Origin: an uncultured Ruminococcus sp.
Lineage (GTDB): Bacteria > Bacillota > Clostridia > Oscillospirales > Ruminococcaceae
Direction of reading: 5' to 3'
DNA: 64,000 nucleotides
NCBI GenBank assembly: GCA_945868475.1
Contig: CAMBLM010000002.1
Location: forward strand, 1-64,000
Below the pieces are notes generated by a model that searched no databases, was not told the origin of the DNA, and saw only the letters and a program-made list of their open reading frames with translations. Each line of letters begins with the position of its first letter. The first letter of the stretch is position 1. Position numbers and translations under genes: made by a program. Shown in pieces: positions 8,486-18,260 of the stretch.

Positions 8486-10303
8486 TTACTTTATCGAACC
8501 CTGACTAACGCCGATGTATGCGGAGTTTCCGCCGATAGCAGCATTGATCTTTGTCTGATAGTCGGTATCCTTTGGATTATAGAGGATATAAACATCTCTC
8601 AATGTTCCGTCGGTATCCTGAAGTGTGAGCGAGTAAACTGCCTGTGTATCGGAGTTTGTAATGGTCGGTTTCTCGGAGTATGCAACATAGTAGCTGAAAT
8701 ATCCAACGTCCTTGCGTATAACATCATTTCTCTTGATATAATCGCAGCCTGTTACGGGAACTACCATATAATGATTCTCGTTAGTGCCCTTTACCCACTG
8801 GATGACCTTGAAGTTTGCAGGATCAACTGTAGGAAGTGAAGTGTAAACCGTATAGGTAATTGCGCTGACATTTGTGTTCATATCCTTGGTCTTGATGTCG
8901 TTTGCCTTTGTTTCGTCATAACCGAAAGGAACGAGCATATATCTTGCGGAAGTTTCAGCCTTGCCTGTCGATGCATTTGTCTTGGTTATTGTCCAGGAAA
9001 GAACTTCGTCGGAGAATGTCTGTGATGTCGGTCTTTCTGTGTAAACTGTGTAGTAATCATAGATTCCCGAATACTTTGCAAATACCGTGTCAACGAATGC
9101 GCTGTCATAGCCGTAAGGTGCAAGCACATATCTTGCCTGAGTTGTACCGTTGAAAATAACATTCTTAGGTACGACCTGATCGTTTGCGAGCTTCTTCTGA
9201 GGAGTTGTATCGTAAACAAGGTTGTAGCTGTAGGAGTTGAGTGCCTTTGCCGCAACGGAGTTTGCATAAGCAGGATCATATCCGTAAGGAACGAGCATAT
9301 AGTATGTTGTTGTTCCGTTCTGGAAAGCAATGACCGTATCAGTCTGGAGGATCTTTGTTGTCGGCTTTACTGTAAGGAGCTTATAATACTGTGCATCAGC
9401 CGTTACAGTTACGGGGATAGTAACAGCTATCTTGCTGTCAGATGTCGAATAGACCTTAATTGTGCCTGTTTCTGCGCTGTAGCCGTAAACCGTGATAACG
9501 AGAGCCTTTCTCGAAGTATCAGTTGTTGTTCTTATGCCAAATCCGAAAAGGCTTGAAGAAGTAACTTTAAGGCTGGAAAGAACACTCGAGGAAGAAGCAT
9601 AGACCGTGAACGACTGTGAAGCACCCTCGGCAACGCTTACGGCCGAAACACTCGACTGGATATTTCCGCTTACGGTCGTATTGTCATTGCTGCTGTTTTC
9701 GTCATCGATGATATCATCATCATCTTCGCCGATAACATCAACATCGATGTACTTGTAGACCGACTTGGGGTAATTCTTTGCATAAACCTTAACTCTTGCA
9801 GAACCTGAGCCTACAGCCTTGAGTGTAAGGTTGATGTAGTTTCCGCTGAACTTCGCACCCGACCATGACGCCTTTACAACGCTTGAATCGGAAGTGCTTA
9901 CGGAAAGGCTGTGCGTTCCGAGAGCCTTGATGCGTACCTTTGTTGTGTCGCCCGGTTCAAGTTCAACGCTGCTTTGTCCAACAGCTATCTTGCCTGCAAC
10001 AACAGTGACTTTGCATTTAAGTGTAGAGGAATTTACCTTTGCATAAATGTAGGTCGAGCCGACCTTTTTGCCGACTACTTTACCTTTGCTTGAAACTGTG
10101 GCAACGTTCTTGTTGCCCGTTGTCCATGTGACCTTGCTTGTTGTGCCGCTCACGGAAAGAGTTGTCGAATAGCCCTTTGTGAGCGATATCGACGACTTGC
10201 TGAGCTTTACCGAGGCTGCGGACGCAGGAACGACTGCGACCGTAACGATCATCATAAGAGCAAGGAGTGTGCTAAGGAATGATCTAAGAAAGTTTTTACT
10301 CAT
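8486..10303 (-). CDS. Secreted Big_2 (Ig-like group 2) protein with four C-terminal repeats
   Basis: Signal peptide; SVKLSKSSISLTKGYSTTLSVSGTTSKVTWTTGNKNVATVSSKGKVVGKKVGSTYIYAKV; repeats RYMLVPFGYD / RYVLAPYGYD / YYMLVPYGYD. Confidence 0.8.
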   Translation of the reverse strand: MSKNFLRSFLSTLLALMMIVTVAVVPASAASVKLSKSSISLTKGYSTTLSVSGTTSKVTWTTGNKNVATVSSKGKVVGKKVGSTYIYAKVNSSTLKCKVTVVAGKIAVGQSSVELEPGDTTKVRIKALGTHSLSVSTSDSSVVKASWSGAKFSGNYINLTLKAVGSGSARVKVYAKNYPKSVYKYIDVDVIGEDDDDIIDDENSSNDNTTVSGNIQSSVSAVSVAEGASQSFTVYASSSSVLSSLKVTSSSLFGFGIRTTTDTSRKALVITVYGYSAETGTIKVYSTSDSKIAVTIPVTVTADAQYYKLLTVKPTTKILQTDTVIAFQNGTTTYYMLVPYGYDPAYANSVAAKALNSYSYNLVYDTTPQKKLANDQVVPKNVIFNGTTQARYVLAPYGYDSAFVDTVFAKYSGIYDYYTVYTERPTSQTFSDEVLSWTITKTNASTGKAETSARYMLVPFGYDETKANDIKTKDMNTNVSAITYTVYTSLPTVDPANFKVIQWVKGTNENHYMVVPVTGCDYIKRNDVIRKDVGYFSYYVAYSEKPTITNSDTQAVYSLTLQDTDGTLRDVYILYNPKDTDYQTKINAAIGGNSAYIGVSQGSIK

Positions 10304-10418
10304 AATCCATACCTCCTGTGTTGTTTTATTGTGGGATCTTACTTTATGTCTATTTTACCATCGGAGATAATAAAAGTCAATTAAAAAGGAAATACAATAG
10401 AATTACAATACGGTAACA

Positions 10419-11831
10419 TTATTGCGATACTCTTTTCCATGTTGTTATATTGTATTTTTTCGTGTAAGCTCCCCATACTTCATCAATGCGGACTTCGTCA
10501 ACGCTGCTTTCGGTAAGGATATACCTCATTTCCGTTTTGCCTGTATCGCCAATCTCACATTCAAATGCAATAGTCGTATCGCCGTATTTTGCAGCGGCAG
10601 GTATTGTAGCATATACCTCATAATAGTCATAGGATCTGAAATACTGTCCGAATACGGAGTTGGAACAAGCTGAGTCGTAGCCTCCCTCAACAAGAAGGTA
10701 TCTTGTTGCCTTTTCGCCGTTCAGCTTTCCGCTCTTGGAAAGGATAACATCGGTCGCAAGCTCCTTTTCCGGTTTTTTCTCGTAGACTGTCCAGTATTCG
10801 TATTTTTCGGTGAACTGTGCAAGAAGCGATGCTGCGTGAGCCGTGTCGGAATCCTTTGGTTCAAGAACATAATACTTCTTGTTTCCGTTGTCGGCTGAAT
10901 AAATTACGTCCGTTGACGCACGTTTTTTCGGCTCTCTGTTCCATACGACAATGTCATAGGCATTGTTTGTCACCGTTACCGGGATATAAATGTCAACATT
11001 CCTGTCATTCGGGTCGTAGATGCGAAGATTGGCACTGCCCTCGGAATAACCGTTGACAGTTACATCAACAGCACTCTTGTCAGAATTGTATTTTGTATCG
11101 ATATCAAATTTATGCTTTGCGGTCGAAACGATCCTGAGCTTGCTGAGAATGGAGGAATCCGCCTTTACCGTGACCTTGGCGGAAAGATTCTCATTGATCT
11201 CAACGGAATCCGCCGAAACGGTTATTCCCGATGAAGATACCTGCTCCGCAGGCTTTCCTTTTCCTACCTTGACCTCAACATATTTATATATGCTCTTTTC
11301 GTAACCCTTTGCGTATATTTTGATCTTTGCTGTTCCGTCGGCAATGCCCTTGACATTCACCGAAGTGATATTGCCGTTAAAGCTGCCCGAAAGAGCTGCC
11401 TTTGCTACGGATCCGTCCGAGCTTTTTACAATAAGATCATGTATTCCGACAGTCTTTACCGATATCGATCCCGTCTTGCCGACCTCGACCGAAAGCTTGT
11501 TTCCGTTCGTGGAAATGCTGCCTGCCTTTACAGTCACCTTGCATTTGAGAACACTCTTTCCAAATGAAGCGCTTATCGTTGCAGTTCCGATCTTTTTGCC
11601 CGTTACCTTGCCCTTTTTTGAAACTGCTGCGACCGAGGTATTATCGGACGACCATGTTACGGTTTTGTTCGTTCCGTTCACACTGAGGGTCGTGGAATAT
11701 CCTTTTACTATAGTAACAGAGCTTTTATTGAGCGAAGTCTTAGCCGCAGATGACGGTATCACAGCCAGTGAAAGCACCATCAAAAGCGCCATAAACAAAC
11801 TGAAAAACGATCTTGCAAATTTTTTGTTCAT
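10419..11831 (-). CDS. Secreted Big_2 protein, paralogue of 8486..10303
   Basis: Same N-terminal architecture; C-terminal KKYYVLEPKDSD / RYLLVEGGYDSACSNSVFGQYFRSYDYYEVYATIP repeats. Confidence 0.8.
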   Translation of the reverse strand: MNKKFARSFFSLFMALLMVLSLAVIPSSAAKTSLNKSSVTIVKGYSTTLSVNGTNKTVTWSSDNTSVAAVSKKGKVTGKKIGTATISASFGKSVLKCKVTVKAGSISTNGNKLSVEVGKTGSISVKTVGIHDLIVKSSDGSVAKAALSGSFNGNITSVNVKGIADGTAKIKIYAKGYEKSIYKYVEVKVGKGKPAEQVSSSGITVSADSVEINENLSAKVTVKADSSILSKLRIVSTAKHKFDIDTKYNSDKSAVDVTVNGYSEGSANLRIYDPNDRNVDIYIPVTVTNNAYDIVVWNREPKKRASTDVIYSADNGNKKYYVLEPKDSDTAHAASLLAQFTEKYEYWTVYEKKPEKELATDVILSKSGKLNGEKATRYLLVEGGYDSACSNSVFGQYFRSYDYYEVYATIPAAAKYGDTTIAFECEIGDTGKTEMRYILTESSVDEVRIDEVWGAYTKKYNITTWKRVSQ

Positions 11832-11858
11832 ACAAAGACCTCCTGTCTGTTTAAAAAC

Positions 11859-12872
11859 TTAATCAGAGTATGCGAACATCTGCACCCAGCTATCTCCCGA
11901 TCTTCCAACGCCAAGACGATTATATTTCGTGCTGAGGATATTTGCTTTGTGTCCCGGGGAGTTCATCCAGCCCTCAACAACGTCCTTGGCTGTGCTGAAA
12001 CCTGCCGCGATATTCTCACCCGCTGCGCGATAAGAGTATCCTATATCGTCCATCGCCGTGAAGCATTTTCTTCCGTCGGGGCGTGTGTGGCTGAATGTAT
12101 CCGTGATCTCATTTGCTCTTACAGCGGCAGCCGAACAAAGCGTTTCATCAAGCGCAAGCGGCGAAACTCCTGCCTTTTCACGCTCGATATTGCAGTAGTA
12201 AAGCACCTCTTCGGCAAAGCTCATGCCGTCAGTTGAGCTGTCGCTGTCATCTTTCGATACTTTAGCGGAAGCGACCTCGGCGAATTCATCTTCCTTTACG
12301 CTTTCAACATTTACATTGATGTAAGCATAAACCGATTTAGGATATTTTTTGGAATACACCTTTATTGTGGTTTCACCTGCATAAACGCCTGTTATTTTCA
12401 GCTTTATAATGTCGCCGTCCCATTTTGAACCCTTGAAGCTTACTGTCGCGATGTTTTCGTTCATCGATTCAGCAGCTATCGAGTGTCCGCCGAGTGCTTT
12501 GACCTTTACCTTGACGGTTTCATTCGATTTGACCGAAACATCGGATTTTCCGACCGTGATCTTTCCGTTGATGACCTTGACCTTGCATTTGTAGGTCGAT
12601 TTTCCTACCTTTGCAACTATGTAAGTCGAACCTGTTGCCTTTGCCGTGACCTTGCCCTTGCTTGAAACGGTCGCAATATCATCTGCCATCGATGACCATT
12701 TTACGGTCTTTTTCGTTCCTGTGAGCTTCAATGTCGTCGAAGCACCCGTGATGAGCGTTATCGACTTCTTGTTGAGCTTGACCGAAGCCGCAGCCGACGG
12801 GATAATTACCGCCGAAACAGCGATCATAAGCGCAAGCATGAGCGAACTGAACATTTTGATGAATCTTTTCAT
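11859..12872 (-). CDS. Secreted Big_2 protein with C-terminal CAP/SCP-like domain
   Basis: Likely start MKRFIKMFSS (ATG 12870-12872); N-terminus paralogous to neighbours; C-terminus CNIEREKAGVSPLALDETLCSAAAVRANEI...HTRPDGR...GENIAAGF...GWMNSPGHKANIL. Confidence 0.85.
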   Translation of the reverse strand: MKRFIKMFSSLMLALMIAVSAVIIPSAAASVKLNKKSITLITGASTTLKLTGTKKTVKWSSMADDIATVSSKGKVTAKATGSTYIVAKVGKSTYKCKVKVINGKITVGKSDVSVKSNETVKVKVKALGGHSIAAESMNENIATVSFKGSKWDGDIIKLKITGVYAGETTIKVYSKKYPKSVYAYINVNVESVKEDEFAEVASAKVSKDDSDSSTDGMSFAEEVLYYCNIEREKAGVSPLALDETLCSAAAVRANEITDTFSHTRPDGRKCFTAMDDIGYSYRAAGENIAAGFSTAKDVVEGWMNSPGHKANILSTKYNRLGVGRSGDSWVQMFAYSD

Positions 12873-13086
12873 TTTTCTGCCCCCAAACATCAAATTTCTG
12901 CCGAGTTTATCGGCGATCAAGTGCTGTTGTTTATTACCGTTTATTATACCATTTGTGAATAATAATGTCAAGCAGACAAAACAATTTTGCCGCAGAATAG
13001 ATCTGCCGCAAATTTGCTTTTGCGTATTGAAATTTTGCAGAAAATATGATATAATTATTATAACTTTTTTAATCGGAGGTATCAAT

Positions 13087-13974
13087 ATGCAAAAGCTGCT
13101 GCACGAACTGAAAAAAATCGGCTTAAAAAAATTCCTCGGTCTTACCGCCGCAGGTATCATTAATGCCATCGGAATAACGATGTTCCTTGCCCCTGTGAAC
13201 CTCTACGACAGCGGAATTTCAGGCACATCGATACTGCTTTCGGGCATAACGCCGCTCTCACTCTCGTTTTTCCTTATAATCCTGAATGTTCCGCTTTTCC
13301 TCTACGGCGTGAAAAAACAGGGTATCGCTTTTACCGTGTCAGCAATATACGCTGTTATGATATATTCGCTCTCCGCGTGGCTGATAACAGACGTTCTCCC
13401 GATCGATGTCAGCTTCGTTTCGCCGCTCGCAGGCTCTGACCTGCTCCTCTGCTCGCTTTTCGGCGGACTGATCTCGGGCATCGGCAGCGGACTTGCCATT
13501 CGTTTCGGCGGCGCGATGGACGGCATAGAAATAATGGCTGTCATCTTCGCAAAGCGTATCGGCATCACAGTAGGAACTTTCGTTATGGGATACAACATCA
13601 TTCTTTACATAGTCTGCGGAATAATACTCAAAAGCTGGATACTGCCTCTCTATTCGGTCGTTGCATATACAGCCGCGCTCAAAGCCGTTGACTTCATCGT
13701 CGAGGGTATCGACCGCTCAAAATCCGCTTTCGTCATCACGGATAAAGCCGATGAGGTCAGCAAAGCCCTCTCTGAGGAATTCGGCTGCGGAATAACGCTT
13801 ATCGGTGCGCAGGGCTACTATTCAAAGTCGCCCAAGACCGTGCTTTATATCGTTGTCAACCGCTTCCAGATAACACGAATGAGAACTATCGTCCAGAACT
13901 GCGACCCGACCGCTTATGTCACCATCTCCGAAGTAGCTGACGTCTTCAAATTCAATACCGCAAAACCCGAATAA
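13087..13974 (+). CDS. YitT family membrane protein (DUF161/DUF2179)
   Basis: MQKLLHELKKIGLKKFLGLTAAGIINAIGITMFLAPVNLYDSGISGTSILL; RBS ggaggtatcaat; the track start at 12646 is too early. Confidence 0.85.
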   Translation: MQKLLHELKKIGLKKFLGLTAAGIINAIGITMFLAPVNLYDSGISGTSILLSGITPLSLSFFLIILNVPLFLYGVKKQGIAFTVSAIYAVMIYSLSAWLITDVLPIDVSFVSPLAGSDLLLCSLFGGLISGIGSGLAIRFGGAMDGIEIMAVIFAKRIGITVGTFVMGYNIILYIVCGIILKSWILPLYSVVAYTAALKAVDFIVEGIDRSKSAFVITDKADEVSKALSEEFGCGITLIGAQGYYSKSPKTVLYIVVNRFQITRMRTIVQNCDPTAYVTISEVADVFKFNTAKPE

Positions 13975-13982
13975 ACCGAACA

Positions 13983-14013
13983 CCCCGTGAGAGTTCTTCA
14001 CGGGGATTTTTTT
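13983..14013 (+). terminator. Rho-independent terminator
   Basis: ccccgtga gagttc ttcacgggg attttttta. Confidence 0.8.
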
Positions 14014-14245
14014 ATACAAACGCAGAAAGCGTGACCGTTTGGCTGATATTATTGAGAAAATATACAAAAAAAGCTTCAATATCTTCAGATATTTGCATTG
14101 TTAACAGAAAAATAATCTATGGTTTATATTACATACTATGTCTTTCATTGACTTTATCGGCAGGATTTGATATAATTAAATATAGTATATGGTATTTATC
14201 TGTAATAATTAGATCATTTATCCGCAAAGGAGATGAAGCTGAACA

Positions 14246-16177
14246 ATGTTTAACGTTACCGCAGAGTGCATCGCACTTTATGTTTCGCTTATAATCGGAG
14301 TTTCCGTGTTCCTCAGCGTCACAAAATGGGATTATGAAAAAAAGATGTTCGTGACCTGCTCATTCTGCATTGCAGTAAGTTCATTTTTCAACATACTTTC
14401 CGCATTCTTTATCAATAATTACGGAATATTTCCCGTCTGGGCGAACTACATCGCCACAATGCTGTATTTCACATTTCTGTTCTTTACAATGGCAGCGTTT
14501 TTCGCATACTTCGTGTATATCATCGACCGCGAGGATTCCCATTGGAAAAAGCACTTAACAAAAGCTGTCGAGATACCGCTTTATCTGATGCTCGCCGTTA
14601 TCTGCACCACGCCGTTCACAAAGTTTCTTTTCAGCTTTAATGAAAACGGCTATGTCCGCGGCCCTTTGAACAAGCTGACATATATTTTTATGATATATAT
14701 TGCCGTTCTTCTCACGATCGCGGCTTTCCAAAACGGCAAAAAAACGACCTTCCGCGTAAAAATGCTCGTACTGTTCTTCCCTATCCTCTCGGGCATCGTG
14801 ATGTTTGTCCAGTTCCTTGAAAGCAATATCCTGCTCACGGGAACATCGGCGATAGGTCCGCTTATCCTTATGTTTCTCTTCATCAGCTCCGACCTTGTCG
14901 ATATCGACAGCGACACGGGATTTTTCGGCAGCAAAAGCTTCATCGAATCCGCCGAAAAGAGATTCCAGAAAGGCTCAGGATTCTGCTGCATCATCGCAGG
15001 CATTGACAATAAGCAGGAGCTTAAAGACACATTCGGAAGTATGAAGCTCCGCCAGATAATAACCCTCGCAGCCGCAGGCATCGAGAACGTTATCCCGAGG
15101 ATAGAATGCTTCCGCTATTCCGAAACAAAGTTCGCATTCATTATCGATAAGACCGACCCCGAATATATACAAAGCATAGTTGACAAGATCGATGATGCGC
15201 TCTCAAAGGAATATATCTTTAATAAGAACGAAGTCAATTTCAAGACAAGCATCGCCGTTGTGAACTGCCCAGAGCAGGCAAACAACACCGACCGCCTTGT
15301 CGAGCTTCTTGAATACTGCCTGCAAACAGCCAGAACCAAGAAAACCAACATCGTCTTTTGCGATGACGACGCCATCCGCCGTATCGGCAGGAAAAAAGAG
15401 ATCACTGAGATACTCAAGCGCGAACTTAACTCCGATGACAATAACTTTGAGATATTCTATCAGCCTATCTATGCCGTTTCCGAAGGCAAATTCCGCACAG
15501 CCGAAGCACTCGTCCGTCTTAACAAGACCGAGATAGGCCCTATCTACCCCGATGAATTTATCCCTATTGCAGAGGAAATGGGTATGATCGTCCGACTTGG
15601 AGATATCGTACTTGAAAAATCATGCAGGTTCATCGCAGAGCTTATAAACGAAGGGATCGACTTTGACGCTATTTCCGTAAACTTTTCCGTTCACCAGATA
15701 ATGCGCGGTGATATGGTCGAAAAGGTCACGAAAATGGTGAAGAAATACAACATTCCTCCCGAAAAGCTCCGCATTGAAATAACCGAAAGCGTCATCATCG
15801 ACAATTTCCAGTATGTCAAGAAAATGATGGACAAGCTCGGAGATATCGGCATAAAGTTCTATATGGACGACTTCGGAACGGGTTATTCCAACCTTTCAAA
15901 TATGATCGAACTGCCGTTTGAGTACCTCAAGATCGATAAGTCACTCGTACACAGTGCCGAGAAATCGGAAAAGGCTTACTTTATCCTCACATTTATTTCG
16001 CAGGCATTCATCAAGCAGGATATCAAGATCCTCACAGAGGGCGTTGAAACCGAAAATCAGGAACGTATCGTCGATACGATCGGCGCTTCCTATATCCAGG
16101 GCTTCCGCTTTGCCCGTCCTGTCAACGGCGATACCGCAAAGGAATATTTCCTCGGTATCAGAAACGACGCAGTATAA
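14246..16177 (+). CDS. Membrane EAL-domain c-di-GMP phosphodiesterase with degenerate GGDEF
   Basis: N-terminal TM helices; FEIFYQPIYAVSEGKFRTAEALVRL; YMDDFGTGYSNLS; GGDEF position reads YSETKF. Confidence 0.88.
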   Translation: MFNVTAECIALYVSLIIGVSVFLSVTKWDYEKKMFVTCSFCIAVSSFFNILSAFFINNYGIFPVWANYIATMLYFTFLFFTMAAFFAYFVYIIDREDSHWKKHLTKAVEIPLYLMLAVICTTPFTKFLFSFNENGYVRGPLNKLTYIFMIYIAVLLTIAAFQNGKKTTFRVKMLVLFFPILSGIVMFVQFLESNILLTGTSAIGPLILMFLFISSDLVDIDSDTGFFGSKSFIESAEKRFQKGSGFCCIIAGIDNKQELKDTFGSMKLRQIITLAAAGIENVIPRIECFRYSETKFAFIIDKTDPEYIQSIVDKIDDALSKEYIFNKNEVNFKTSIAVVNCPEQANNTDRLVELLEYCLQTARTKKTNIVFCDDDAIRRIGRKKEITEILKRELNSDDNNFEIFYQPIYAVSEGKFRTAEALVRLNKTEIGPIYPDEFIPIAEEMGMIVRLGDIVLEKSCRFIAELINEGIDFDAISVNFSVHQIMRGDMVEKVTKMVKKYNIPPEKLRIEITESVIIDNFQYVKKMMDKLGDIGIKFYMDDFGTGYSNLSNMIELPFEYLKIDKSLVHSAEKSEKAYFILTFISQAFIKQDIKILTEGVETENQERIVDTIGASYIQGFRFARPVNGDTAKEYFLGIRNDAV

Positions 16178-16235
16178 AAATACAAGCTGTTCTCGGATAT
16201 CCCGAGGGCAGCTTTTCGTTAAAAGGAACATATAA

Positions 16236-17579
16236 ATGACAAAAGACCTCACTACGGGCAGCGTTACAAAAACGATGCTGCTTTTCGCCTGCCCGATGAT
16301 ACTCGGAAATCTTTTGCAGCAGTGTTATAATATCGCCGACTCGTTAATCGTCGGAAAGTTCTCGGGTTCGGGTGCTCTCGCAGCGGTAGGATCGGCTTAT
16401 TCGCTCATGACGTTTATAACCTCCGTCATAATCGGACTCTGTATGGGCAGCGGCACGGTATTTTCCGTATGCTTCGGCAAGGGCGACAAGGTGAAACTGA
16501 AAAACAGTGTCGCCGCTTCGTTCATTTTCATTGCCGCAGTGACCGTGATAATAAACATTATCATCTTCGCCGCTGTTGATCCGATACTTCATATTCTCAA
16601 CGTCCCGGACGACGTTTATGAAATGATGCGAAGCTATGTCGTCATAGTTTTCGGCGGATTGATATTCGTTTTTCTGTACAATTATTTTGCGTTTCTGCTC
16701 CGCGCGATAGGAAATTCGGCTGTACCGCTGTATTTTCTCGGAGCGGCGGCGGTGATAAATATTGCGCTCGATATCCTGCTCGTTGCGGTATTCGATATGG
16801 GAACGGGCGGTGCTGCAATAGCTACCGTAATTGCTCAGGCAGTTTCGGGAGTGGGACTTGGTGCTTATGTGCTGATAAAAGAACCCGAGCTTCTGCCGAA
16901 AAAAAGCGAACTTCACATCACCTCTGCACTTATGAAAGAAGTCACCCGTCACTCGTTCGCAGCCTGCATACAGCAGTCGGTGATGAACTTCGGGATACTG
17001 ATGATACAAGGTCTTGTCAACAGCTTCGGAACGGCTGTAATGGCTGCGTTTGCGGCGGCAGTGAAGATAGACTCGTTCGCATATATGCCTGCGCAGGAAT
17101 TCGGCAACGCCTTTTCGATCTTCATCTCGCAGAATCACGGCGGCGGAAAGCACGACCGAGTGAAAGAGGGTATGCACCGTGCGGCGGCTGTTTCATCAGC
17201 TTTCTGTATGTTCGTTTCGGCAATGATATTCATGCTTGCAAAATACCTTATGCAGATATTCATTGACCCGTCCGAAGCTGAGATAATCAGCATAGGCATT
17301 GGCTATCTTCGCATTGAGGGCAGCTTTTACATCGGCATAGGTGTGCTTTTCCTGCTTTACGGCTTTTACCGCGGCATCGAAAAGCCCGAGATGTCGCTCA
17401 TACTGACGGTGATCTCACTCGGAACAAGAGTTTTGCTTGCGTATATACTCTCGCCCGTCCCTGCGATAGGCGTTATCGGAATATGGTCGGCGATACCGAT
17501 AGGCTGGTTTCTTGCCGATGCTGTCGGTATACTATATATAAAGGAAGCACTCCAAAGCATACAAAACAAAAACGGCTGA
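16236..17579 (+). CDS. MATE family efflux transporter
   Basis: SVTKTMLLFACPMILGNLLQQCYNIADSLIVGKFSGSGALAAVG; 447 aa, multiple TMs. Confidence 0.93.
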   Translation: MTKDLTTGSVTKTMLLFACPMILGNLLQQCYNIADSLIVGKFSGSGALAAVGSAYSLMTFITSVIIGLCMGSGTVFSVCFGKGDKVKLKNSVAASFIFIAAVTVIINIIIFAAVDPILHILNVPDDVYEMMRSYVVIVFGGLIFVFLYNYFAFLLRAIGNSAVPLYFLGAAAVINIALDILLVAVFDMGTGGAAIATVIAQAVSGVGLGAYVLIKEPELLPKKSELHITSALMKEVTRHSFAACIQQSVMNFGILMIQGLVNSFGTAVMAAFAAAVKIDSFAYMPAQEFGNAFSIFISQNHGGGKHDRVKEGMHRAAAVSSAFCMFVSAMIFMLAKYLMQIFIDPSEAEIISIGIGYLRIEGSFYIGIGVLFLLYGFYRGIEKPEMSLILTVISLGTRVLLAYILSPVPAIGVIGIWSAIPIGWFLADAVGILYIKEALQSIQNKNG

Positions 17580-17597
17580 ACCACCTCAGCCGTTTCT
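17570..17597. terminator. Bidirectional terminator between convergent genes
   Basis: aaacggctga accacc tcagccgttt. Confidence 0.65.
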
Positions 17598-17607
17598 GTT
17601 TGAACTA

Positions 17608-18048
17608 TCATTTCACTTCACCGCTCAGAGCTTTATAGCCATACTCTTCAAACTTTTCATTGATAAAATCAATATTCTTTCGCTTTTTCAGAGCAAAAAT
17701 TATTATCGCATCGTGCTTATCCTTGGCATAAAGAGGACGCATACACGCGATCTTCAGCAGCTTCTGCGTATCGCCGAAATTGAGCTTCATTCCCATAGCT
17801 ATCGCGATGAGCTTATCTCGGCTCGGCTTTTCCCTGCTGCCCTCGAATATCTGGTAAACGTAGCCCTTGTTAAGTCCCGAAGCGGCAACAACATCTGCCA
17901 CGGACATATCTTTCGCTCCAAGAAGCCTGTTAAGATGATCCGAAAGTTTTTCACTCACAAAATTGCCCGAATTATTATTTATATAATCGCTTATATCGGA
18001 TATTTCCGAAAGTTCGTTTTCAAGCTTGTCTGTGCTGACTGCGTTCAT
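17608..18048 (-). CDS. HTH (XRE-like) transcriptional regulator
   Basis: MSVADVVAASGLNKGYVYQIFEGSREKPSRDKLIAIAMGMKL. Confidence 0.75.
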   Translation of the reverse strand: MNAVSTDKLENELSEISDISDYINNNSGNFVSEKLSDHLNRLLGAKDMSVADVVAASGLNKGYVYQIFEGSREKPSRDKLIAIAMGMKLNFGDTQKLLKIACMRPLYAKDKHDAIIIFALKKRKNIDFINEKFEEYGYKALSGEVK

Positions 18049-18149
18049 TTTTTATCCCCCATATTGAATTTTCTGTAAAAATATGTTACCATATTAACAG
18101 ATAAATTTCAAGAGGTTCGGATACTTTTTATGCCGAAAATGAAAATTTA

Positions 18150-18194
18150 AGCTGACAGCATACCTTTTTGTCACTGTAATGATGTATAATAAAT
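18150..18194 (+). promoter_or_regulatory. Conserved promoter-like motif upstream of kinase
   Basis: AGCTGACAGCATACCTTTT-N16-TATAAT. Confidence 0.6.
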
Positions 18195-18260
18195 TTGATT
18201 ATATTTTAATACTGACTGACTTTTAAGTGTAAGCAAAAATCAGTATAACGGGATTTGATA

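Noticed and set aside
12646-13086. 442-aa plus-strand ORF extending upstream of YitT
   Set aside because: Upstream part is antisense to the CAP-domain gene; RBS and protein family support the ATG at 13087.
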